Notes under the pieces: model-generated | Database searches by the model: none | What the model was told of the DNA's origin: nothing | What the model saw: the letters and a program-made list of their open reading frames with translations, nothing else | Shown: positions 18,397 through 26,094 of the stretch, in pieces | How the letters are laid out: every line of letters starts with the position of its first letter | Numbering within the stretch: the stretch's first letter is position 1 | Made by a program: the position numbers and the translations under genes | From: Paenibacillus amylolyticus | GTDB taxonomy: Bacteria; Bacillota; Bacilli; Paenibacillales; Paenibacillaceae | Length of the DNA: 64,000 bases | NCBI RefSeq assembly: GCF_003719335.1 | Contig: NZ_RIAS01000015.1 | Location: 107,363-171,362 of the forward strand | Direction of reading: 5' to 3'

Positions 18397-19665
18397 TTGA
18401 AAAAGAAGCAAGTGGTTCAAGGGAAGAAGAAAAAAGGATTTGTTTATATGATGGGGCTGTTGACAGCAGCCATGATGGCAGGAACATGTCTTTCTTTTGG
18501 AATGGGATATGGGCAGTGGACGACAGTGGTTAGTGCTGCGGGAGTGAACGACAGCGTAGGGAGTCGGTTCAGCGATATCAAGGGACACTGGGCTCAGGCA
18601 ACGATTGCAAAAGCATATGAGAAAAATTTGATTTCCGGCTATCAGGATGGCACATTCCGTCCGAACGGTAAGATCACTCGCGGGGAATATGCTGCAATAC
18701 TAGCTCGCGCGACCAGAATCGAGAATGCTCGGGGGCAGGAACAGGCTTCCTTCTCTGATCTTCAAGGACACTGGTCTGAGATGGCTGTCCGCCAGTTGGT
18801 GGGACAGGGCTTTATTGACGCTGGTGATTATGCCAGCGGTTTTAAACCCAATACGGAACTGACGCGATATGAAATGATGAAGTGGATTGCGAACGGACTA
18901 CGTAAGTCGGACAGCAGTTTTCAGAATGCTTTTAATGATACGAAAAACACTCTACTGCCCACACCCGAAGTAAATCGCGGAACGATCCGTGATGAGCAGA
19001 TTCCGTACCTCGCCCTAGTGCGCGGAACAGGCATTGTCGGTGGATTTCAAGACGGTACGTTAAAACCGGCAGATACGACAACTCGGGCAGAGGTTTCCGC
19101 TATTCTGCTTCGCTACATGGACGTGGAGGGAACAGATGCTTCCAAGTACAGCGACCTGAACGAGATGCGGGAAGTAGGCACGACAGGTACGAATTTAACG
19201 ACGATTAGTAATTATAAGTATGGATCTGGCTCTGTCATGATTTCAGATCTATCAGAAGCTGATATTAGCCTTAGTAACAAGTCTGGAGTATTACAAATTC
19301 ATCGTTTTATCGTTGTGGATGCGACTCAAAGTAAACCAGAAGGAATTTATGCTAAGCTTTTTATGCCTGAAAAGTATGCAAGTGGTTCGTATAGGACTTT
19401 TGTAGATATTTCCTTCAAATCTAATTTAGAAAGTTCTAATTTGATCACATTCAATAGGGGGTTATCTGATTCACTAATACAGTTTAATCGTCTCAATTTG
19501 GATGTGGCTAAGAAACAAGGTATTAATACAATACCTATGGACTCGGGACAATTATTAAAGAAGGGTATTAAAAAAAGAATTTGGGTTACTTCAACTCTGA
19601 GAAACACATCGTGGTCTTATTCTCTGAAAACAGATCAGATAGGTGAATTTAGAATTCAAAGGTAG
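18397..19665 (+). CDS. S-layer-homology surface protein
   Basis: About 422 residues: lysine-rich start, signal peptide (hydrophobic stretch MMGLLTAAMMAGTCLSF, cleavage near VSAAG), then three SLH repeats (starting FSDIKGHWAQ, FSDLQGHWSE and PYLALVRGTG) that bind pyruvylated secondary cell-wall polymer. The C-terminal ~140 residues match nothing I recognise. TTG at 18397 is chosen for the AGGAGCG site upstream; an ATG at 18355 has none. DNA from about 19190 onward is clearly more AT-rich than the SLH part. It probably forms an operon with the large secreted protein starting 26 bp downstream. Confidence 0.85.
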   Translation: MKKKQVVQGKKKKGFVYMMGLLTAAMMAGTCLSFGMGYGQWTTVVSAAGVNDSVGSRFSDIKGHWAQATIAKAYEKNLISGYQDGTFRPNGKITRGEYAAILARATRIENARGQEQASFSDLQGHWSEMAVRQLVGQGFIDAGDYASGFKPNTELTRYEMMKWIANGLRKSDSSFQNAFNDTKNTLLPTPEVNRGTIRDEQIPYLALVRGTGIVGGFQDGTLKPADTTTRAEVSAILLRYMDVEGTDASKYSDLNEMREVGTTGTNLTTISNYKYGSGSVMISDLSEADISLSNKSGVLQIHRFIVVDATQSKPEGIYAKLFMPEKYASGSYRTFVDISFKSNLESSNLITFNRGLSDSLIQFNRLNLDVAKKQGINTIPMDSGQLLKKGIKKRIWVTSTLRNTSWSYSLKTDQIGEFRIQR

Positions 19666-19691
19666 TTCAGTAGGATGGTGAGTAGGTTGTA

Positions 19692-22600
19692 ATGAGAAAA
19701 GTAATATGTTCTTGTGTAGCTATATTATTTGGAGTGTTGACCTTACAACTCACAGCGTTAATATTGACGTCAAACATAGTAAACGCTGTTGTAAGTGAGT
19801 ATGGCCCTAAAAAAATGAAGAGCCCTCAGTATGTAACCATACTAGCTACCCCTACGGTGGGAAATCCGGGAGTGTATTGGTACCAAGAGAATAGTGGGAA
19901 ATTTAGAGCTGATCATTCAGGAGGACCAACCTATGCAAATAATGCAGGAAGTTGCTCAAATCCATTTCCTGCAGCTACAGAGGTTCCCGATAGTGTAGAT
20001 TTTAGTAATTGGCCACCAACAGACTGGCCTGATTACAATTCTATAAGAATTGATACTAATAAAGTTAAAAACATACGTATTCATGATGTTAAATATCAAG
20101 GAAGAGCAGATCAAAATTCATATACTGGTATAGGTGATATTAGACCTCCGTTCACATCAACTATTGTTGCTATCAGGACAATCACTGGAGGATATCATGT
20201 ACCAACGGAGCAAAAACCTTTTGATAATGGTGGTAGAACAACTGCTGGATGTCCGAAGTATAATGTTGCCTACTTCACCCCTATGGACATCATTTGGGAA
20301 GGTGATTTAGAAGAAGAAAAAGAAATTGACGTTACACCTGATACTAACCTCACCATTGGTCAAACCAAACAGATGGTAGCCAAAGTAAAGACCAAAGGCT
20401 ATGGCTCCACAACGTGGAGTGAGGGGGTCGATGTATCTGGCAGAGAGACGGAGATTAAATGGTTTTCTTCGGACGAAGCGGTGGCGAGCATTGAACTAAA
20501 GACAGGTATGTTAAAAGCAGAAAGCCCTGGGACGGTTACGGTACGTGCAATCTGGAACAATGGTACATATCTTATTTCGGATACAGCTACCGTTACCGTA
20601 ACGTCCGAACCGGGATTGGTCGTGAACCTGCCGAATGCCTGTAAATCTACGATAACACCACTGCAGGCGGAAGCGGTTCTTACCAAATCAGATCGAAGTA
20701 TTCATAAATTGACGGTACATCCCAAATTGACGTGGAGCAGCTCGAACGCTGCTGTGGCGACAATCGGTGCCGATGGTAAAATTACAACAAAGGGCATTGT
20801 AGGTACTACGATCATAAAAGCTCATTTCCTGGATACCACCCAGCGTATAGATGAGCAGGCTGAACAAGAGCTTGAGGTCAAGGATTGCTCCAATGGCGAA
20901 GATGGAGGAGGCACGGGCGGTGAAGATCCAGGTAACGATCCTGCGAATGCCTGTCCGGTGAGCATCAGTCCACCAAGTCGAGGCGCAGTACTTGAAGCTA
21001 AAGTGATGGACCCTTCGGTTCAAGGGATGCTAAGAGCAGACATTCGTGGTGCCGAGAAGTTTGATGTCACGCGTGGAATCCCAACGTCGGAAGATCTTTA
21101 TGCAAATGTTCTCGCCAAGGGGTATTTGTTCCAGCACCGATGGGTGAACATGACGGGCACAGTGACCTATGATGTTAAAGTCAAGAAGACGTACCACAAA
21201 ACGTGGACAATACCAGGACGTCCTTCTCGCGGTGAGGGGGATCCAGGCACACAACCAGAGCTCAAAGAACGTGATGTGCCAGGTGATCGATCGATGCGAG
21301 TAACAAGGGGATATAGTTACTGGCAGATTGATAACCTGGAGGTCTACAAATTAAATGAAGCCAAAGTGGCTAACTATGCGCTTGGTGGTTACGGAGGTAT
21401 GGTTACACTGACACCGAATTCGTACATACCTCCAACCTTACAATCCATCACGGATAATGCTGTGCAGAGCCATGTCAAACCCTCACCATGTCGTGAGATT
21501 GATCTGGGTACCCAAACTGTCGAGGGGGGGGCCACTGAACCGCCTATGCCGATGGAAACTTCACTTTTTCAAGCAGAAGCAGAAGCGGTGGTTCAGGAGA
21601 ATACGGTTAACAATGACAAAGTGGTTTTTAATGGTGCGACTATTATGAATAATAGCCCAGCCCAGAAGGAAGCCCCCAGACCTGGCATGGTTCCGCAGCC
21701 TCATATGATTGGGGATGATGTGTTATATCAGAATAGATTAACCATCCAGAACACACTGATGAACAGAGCAGATCAGCCGAGTACGGGTGAAATATTCTAC
21801 GGATTATTGCCTGAGAACGTAAACGGTGGACAAAATCAGCGGTTTTCAATTCCCGGAATCAATCCGGTCACGGTACATACACCAGTGGTCAACTATGCTT
21901 GGGTTTCGGATGATCAGCCCCATAATCAGAAAACGAAACCAGATCCTGTGCGGGCGGCGTTAATTCTGGAACGTCCGTTTATGGTTCGTATCCCTACGTC
22001 AGGACAACATCTAGATGAAGTACGTTATCCTGGTTACGGAAATCGCGATTACGGGAAGTATTTTCGCAGTAAACAGGTGCGTTTCCCGTTCGATGTTTAC
22101 ACGGATCGCAAAAGCAGCTTTATTCCAGCCAAAACCTGGGTAGATATTCCCGTTAATCAAATGGATACTGCCTTTGTGCTTCCTGTCTGGATTGATGAAG
22201 GCACGTATCAGATTGAGTTCCGCAACATTGCAGAGAATGCACCCATGCATTTCACAGAACAACCCGATGCGAATACGGACTTGGCACATCATGTCGCTGC
22301 GGATACGGTAGCTGTGGAGGTCATTGGGCGATTGTATGATTTTCGAATCACAGATGTCGCGGACTATCATTGGGAGAAGGTGTTTCGTCAACGACCAGGA
22401 AGTCCCGAGCCCACGGGAGTTAACTACTGGACAGGAACAAACGAAATTGATGGAGATCCAAGGGGCAACTTGGCTCCGTTTGTTTTGCCAATCCGCCCAG
22501 GCAGCCACCCTATGCAGGGATTTCGCAATGTTGCTGTGAAGACAGGCTATCACTTTAAGTTTGATGTGAAGACTAAAGGGAATATGTTTGGCAAACAGGA

Positions 22601-23360
22601 TGGTATCCGAATCACACCAACCTTCTTTTATATCCCTAAAGACGGAAGCGAAAGGCAGGAAGTGGAGTTGTACTACCATCGGGGGCAGCAACAGCTTATC
22701 CGTATTGGATCTGTACAGGATGTTGAAAAGCGTTATGTTGTGCTGAATGCAAGGCTACGAAACGTGCCTGGAATGGAACTCGGTGATACAGCACGTTATG
22801 AGTACACCCATGAATGGACACCAGAAGATAGACAGTTGTATACGCTGGAACAGGCGATGGTTCGGTTCGTGACCCAGACGTCACATCGTCAAACTTGGAC
22901 AGGCAGGTATGATTGGATGATTCTCCCTTCACAGATTCGTACACTCATAGGTCCCAAAACAGACCTTCCTTCCGGGGTAGATATAGATCGGGCGAATGCC
23001 GCCATACAGCGCTGGTACGGAGAATATAGTCTGCCAGCGGACGTATATGCTGTTCCCAAAGGCACGAATTTGGAGCGTCTGGCCCGAGAAAATTTGCTAG
23101 ATGACAAGACTCCTGTATCCCTGCAAGATGGATACATCGTAGTGAACTTTAATCTGGAAACGTTACAAAATGGCAATACACTCGCGCCTCATCTGCAATA
23201 TATGCATGCCCCATTAATGAATCAATGGAAACTGGAAGGTTTTAACGGGAGTCCAGTGGATGAACAGGGGATAAGATGGCCGATGAGAGATGGAGATGTG
23301 GTGTGGTATCATGCAGATCAATCCAGCCGTGATGATTTTCAAGCTCAGGTACCTCATTAA
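19692..23360 (+). CDS. Large secreted protein with BIG2 Ig-like domains, DUF5704-like
   Basis: 1222 residues with an N-terminal signal peptide (hydrophobic about 5-32). Two bacterial Ig-like BIG2 domains lie at about 215-305 and 310-400 (SSDEAVASIELKTGMLKAESPGTVTV and SSNAAVATIGADGKITTKG blocks). After a Gly/Asp-rich linker a long Pro/Val-rich beta region fills the rest; it recalls DUF5704 proteins of Paenibacillus, from memory only. No enzyme motif seen. The first ~650 bp are AT-rich like the end of the preceding SLH gene; the remainder has normal composition. The ribosome binding site is weak. A run of eight G lies near 21524. Possibly a wall-associated partner of the SLH protein. Confidence 0.75.
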   Translation: MRKVICSCVAILFGVLTLQLTALILTSNIVNAVVSEYGPKKMKSPQYVTILATPTVGNPGVYWYQENSGKFRADHSGGPTYANNAGSCSNPFPAATEVPDSVDFSNWPPTDWPDYNSIRIDTNKVKNIRIHDVKYQGRADQNSYTGIGDIRPPFTSTIVAIRTITGGYHVPTEQKPFDNGGRTTAGCPKYNVAYFTPMDIIWEGDLEEEKEIDVTPDTNLTIGQTKQMVAKVKTKGYGSTTWSEGVDVSGRETEIKWFSSDEAVASIELKTGMLKAESPGTVTVRAIWNNGTYLISDTATVTVTSEPGLVVNLPNACKSTITPLQAEAVLTKSDRSIHKLTVHPKLTWSSSNAAVATIGADGKITTKGIVGTTIIKAHFLDTTQRIDEQAEQELEVKDCSNGEDGGGTGGEDPGNDPANACPVSISPPSRGAVLEAKVMDPSVQGMLRADIRGAEKFDVTRGIPTSEDLYANVLAKGYLFQHRWVNMTGTVTYDVKVKKTYHKTWTIPGRPSRGEGDPGTQPELKERDVPGDRSMRVTRGYSYWQIDNLEVYKLNEAKVANYALGGYGGMVTLTPNSYIPPTLQSITDNAVQSHVKPSPCREIDLGTQTVEGGATEPPMPMETSLFQAEAEAVVQENTVNNDKVVFNGATIMNNSPAQKEAPRPGMVPQPHMIGDDVLYQNRLTIQNTLMNRADQPSTGEIFYGLLPENVNGGQNQRFSIPGINPVTVHTPVVNYAWVSDDQPHNQKTKPDPVRAALILERPFMVRIPTSGQHLDEVRYPGYGNRDYGKYFRSKQVRFPFDVYTDRKSSFIPAKTWVDIPVNQMDTAFVLPVWIDEGTYQIEFRNIAENAPMHFTEQPDANTDLAHHVAADTVAVEVIGRLYDFRITDVADYHWEKVFRQRPGSPEPTGVNYWTGTNEIDGDPRGNLAPFVLPIRPGSHPMQGFRNVAVKTGYHFKFDVKTKGNMFGKQDGIRITPTFFYIPKDGSERQEVELYYHRGQQQLIRIGSVQDVEKRYVVLNARLRNVPGMELGDTARYEYTHEWTPEDRQLYTLEQAMVRFVTQTSHRQTWTGRYDWMILPSQIRTLIGPKTDLPSGVDIDRANAAIQRWYGEYSLPADVYAVPKGTNLERLARENLLDDKTPVSLQDGYIVVNFNLETLQNGNTLAPHLQYMHAPLMNQWKLEGFNGSPVDEQGIRWPMRDGDVVWYHADQSSRDDFQAQVPH

Positions 23361-23401
23361 AGAAAAGACGGGTTTGAGATAAAAGTGGAAGCTTTATATA
23401 C

Positions 23402-23446
23402 GAAGTAGCCGTGATGTGAGTCTGCGTCACGGCTGCTTCTTTTTTG
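23402..23446 (+). terminator. Terminator after the large secreted protein gene
   Basis: GAAGTAGCCGTGATG pairs with CGTCACGGCTGCTTC with few mismatches, followed by TTTTTT. Confidence 0.85.
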
Positions 23447-23580
23447 CATAAGCAGATTATGCTTGATCCCATGAACGGGTATAAAGGTTAAGGAGCACTT
23501 TCCTGTTATTCATTCCACACTTCGCTCTACATTCCGTATTACATGCCTAACATACTACGCTCACCGAGAGGGGAATTGAT

Positions 23581-25770
23581 ATGATTGACGATGTTCAGCA
23601 ACAGCAAATCGCTCCGAAAACAAATATAGCTTTGATTACGAGTGCATATGAAGGGGGAGATCTGGGTGTTACCATTCAACCGAATCTGTGTTCTTTCAAG
23701 GTTTGGTCTCCAACTGCGGTTCAAATGGAACTTCTTCTGTACCCACCCCTCACAGGTGGAAACCCCGATGACATCCCGAGCGCGTTGAAGCAAAGCATTA
23801 TGCCAATGCATTCCGGTGAACAGGATGTGTGGATTTTGAAAGTGGAAGGCAATTTACGAGGTTATCGCTATATGTTCAAGCCAACGTTTGACGATGGAAC
23901 TTCAACGATCGCGGTTGATCCTTACGCGCGAGCCGTAACCATGAACGGAGAAATGGGCGTTATTGTGGACATGCGGGAGACTCACCCTGAGGGCTGGGAG
24001 CAGGATGAACGTCCCGAATTGAATCACCCCACGGATGCTGTTCTGTATGAGCTACATGTTCGGGATTTCTCCATTCATGCTTCTTCCGGGATTACGAACA
24101 AAGGAAAGTATCTGGCTTTCACGGAGACCGGGCTTCGAGATGAAGCAGGCAATACGCTTGGGATCGATCATTTGGTTGAGCTAGGGATTACGCATGTACA
24201 CCTATTGCCTGTATTTGATTTTGCTACGGTAGACGAGTCGAATGTAGATGATGATCTTAAGGATGCTTCTAACTATAATTGGGGTTACGATCCGCTGCAT
24301 TACAATGTTCCGGAGGGCTCGTATGCATCACGCGCAGATGAACCTGAAACGCGAATTCGTGAATTCAAGTCCATGGTTCTTGCACTTCATCGTAAAGGGA
24401 TAGGTGTCATTATGGATGTAGTGTACAACCACACGTTTGATACAGCGGAGAGTTCATTTGAAAAGCTGGTTCCCGGGTATTATTATCGTCAGCATGCCGA
24501 TGGAACGTACAGTAACGGTTCAGGCACAGGCAATGAAGTGGCAACGGAACGAGCTATGGTTCGCAAATTTATCATCGATTCGGTGAGGTTCTGGGCAGAG
24601 GAATATCATGTGGACGGTTTTCGTTTTGATCTGATGGGGCTGATTGATGTTACGACGATGAAACAGCTCGCATCCGAGCTTCATACTGAGGTATCCCCTT
24701 CCATCTTGTTATACGGCGAACCTTGGGGAGCAATGGAATCCCCTTTAGGTGATGAGATGACCTTGAAGGGAACACAGCGCGAAGCAGGCTTTGCAGTGTT
24801 TAACGATAATTTTCGTGGTGTTATTAAAGGAGACAGTGATGGGGATGGCAAAGGTTTTGCAACAGGTGAAGAGGGAAAAGAAGCGGAGTTATGGACTGGT
24901 GTGCAAGGGTCTATTCATGATTTTACGCAAGGTCCCGCTGAGACCATTAATTATGTAACCGTGCATGACAATCTTAATCTGTGGGATAAGGTGGCGCGTA
25001 CGCAAGGGTTACAAGATAAACTAGGCTTTCTGACGTATGATGAGGATGGGAGTACCCGGGGATTCAACAATGTAGAAGAGGCTGTGCGACAAGCAAATCC
25101 TTATCTTCAGATCGATCCAGCGCATGTGCTCGGAAACGAAACGGTTAGACGCTGCCTTCTTGCAAACGGTATTGTACTGACGTCACAAGGTGTTCCGCTG
25201 ATTGCGGCAGGAGATGAATTGCTGCGAAGCAAATACGGAGATGCTAACAGCCATGAGACTGGAGACGTGGTCAACGCCATTCATTGGGATCAGAAGCAAC
25301 GATTTAAGCCGGTATTTGACTATTACCGCGGTTTGATTCGCTTGCGGCGGGAGCATCCTGCTTTTCGCCTGCGTACAAGCGAAGCGATTGAGCAGCATGT
25401 TCGACTTTTACAAAAAGGAAAAGGGTTGTTGTCATTCGAGCTGCAGGGTGCGGCTGTGGGCGATTCATGGCATCGGATTATCGTGATCTATAATGCGACC
25501 AAAGAATCTCATAGGATCTCTATCCCTTCAGGAACATGGGGAGTGGTTGTTGAAGATGGACAGGCTGGTGTGAATACGCTTCGCACTATCGAGTTCACGG
25601 AGAAAATGGAGGGCAGCAATAACATCCACGATCAGAGCACTCAACATAGCAAGAAGAGCATCAAGAATGGCTCAGACTATCAAGAGAGTAGCAACAATCA
25701 AGAGAGTAACATAAATCAAGTACAGGTCAACATGTTATCCATGACCGTATTGTTTTCGCAGTCTTCTTGA
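23581..25770 (+). CDS. Type I pullulanase, first copy
   Basis: 729-residue GH13 debranching enzyme cleaving alpha-1,6 bonds in pullulan, glycogen and starch oligosaccharides. An N-terminal CBM48 domain (about 25-125) precedes the catalytic barrel with the type I pullulanase signature YNWGYDP, nucleophile Asp350 (FRFDLMG), acid/base Glu380 (YGEPWG) and Asp463 (VHDNLNLWD). No signal peptide, so probably cytoplasmic, acting on imported or stored glucans. The C-terminal beta domain carries an unusual ~45-residue Ser/Asn/Gln-rich insertion (about 675-718) that the neighbouring paralogue lacks. ATG start with GAGAGGGG upstream. Confidence 0.93.
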   Translation: MIDDVQQQQIAPKTNIALITSAYEGGDLGVTIQPNLCSFKVWSPTAVQMELLLYPPLTGGNPDDIPSALKQSIMPMHSGEQDVWILKVEGNLRGYRYMFKPTFDDGTSTIAVDPYARAVTMNGEMGVIVDMRETHPEGWEQDERPELNHPTDAVLYELHVRDFSIHASSGITNKGKYLAFTETGLRDEAGNTLGIDHLVELGITHVHLLPVFDFATVDESNVDDDLKDASNYNWGYDPLHYNVPEGSYASRADEPETRIREFKSMVLALHRKGIGVIMDVVYNHTFDTAESSFEKLVPGYYYRQHADGTYSNGSGTGNEVATERAMVRKFIIDSVRFWAEEYHVDGFRFDLMGLIDVTTMKQLASELHTEVSPSILLYGEPWGAMESPLGDEMTLKGTQREAGFAVFNDNFRGVIKGDSDGDGKGFATGEEGKEAELWTGVQGSIHDFTQGPAETINYVTVHDNLNLWDKVARTQGLQDKLGFLTYDEDGSTRGFNNVEEAVRQANPYLQIDPAHVLGNETVRRCLLANGIVLTSQGVPLIAAGDELLRSKYGDANSHETGDVVNAIHWDQKQRFKPVFDYYRGLIRLRREHPAFRLRTSEAIEQHVRLLQKGKGLLSFELQGAAVGDSWHRIIVIYNATKESHRISIPSGTWGVVVEDGQAGVNTLRTIEFTEKMEGSNNIHDQSTQHSKKSIKNGSDYQESSNNQESNINQVQVNMLSMTVLFSQSS

Positions 25771-25870
25771 AAAGAGTCAAGCTTGTACAACGATAATAAA
25801 ATGCCTGCTTTTTTGTAACAACAGTGCGGGAGCCATAACGATATATTTCAGTTAAAAAGTAACATAGTAG

Positions 25871-25908
25871 AACACTCTCTTGATATCAAAAAGAGGGTGT
25901 TTTTTTTG
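25871..25908 (+). terminator. Terminator after the first pullulanase
   Basis: AACACTCTCTT pairs with AAGAGGGTGTT, followed by eight T. Confidence 0.88.
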
Positions 25909-25960
25909 ATTTCACAGGTACATAAGCTGTCAACCATACCGCTTGTTTACATATGATAGA

Positions 25961-25974
25961 TGAAAGCGATTGCT
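25961..25974. promoter_or_regulatory. Weak cre-like site upstream of the second pullulanase
   Basis: TGAAAGCGATTGCT has two mismatches to the CcpA cre consensus. It lies about 50 bp before a near-perfect promoter. Confidence 0.3.
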
Positions 25975-26023
25975 CATCAATTGTTTCGAACGAACCGATA
26001 TGTTGAGTACAGACAACCCCGGG

Positions 26024-26052
26024 TTGACAAAAGGCGTCCCACTTCGTAACAT
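26024..26052 (+). promoter_or_regulatory. Sigma-A promoter of the second pullulanase
   Basis: TTGACA, a 17-bp spacer and TAACAT, about 45 bp before the start codon. Confidence 0.75.
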
Positions 26053-26094
26053 CGGGACAATACGAAATTAAAGGATATAAAGGCGGTGAGAACG

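Noticed and set aside
22011..22691. 226-codon minus-strand frame inside the large secreted protein gene
   Set aside because: Antisense to a continuous signal-peptide-bearing reading frame, without start signals.
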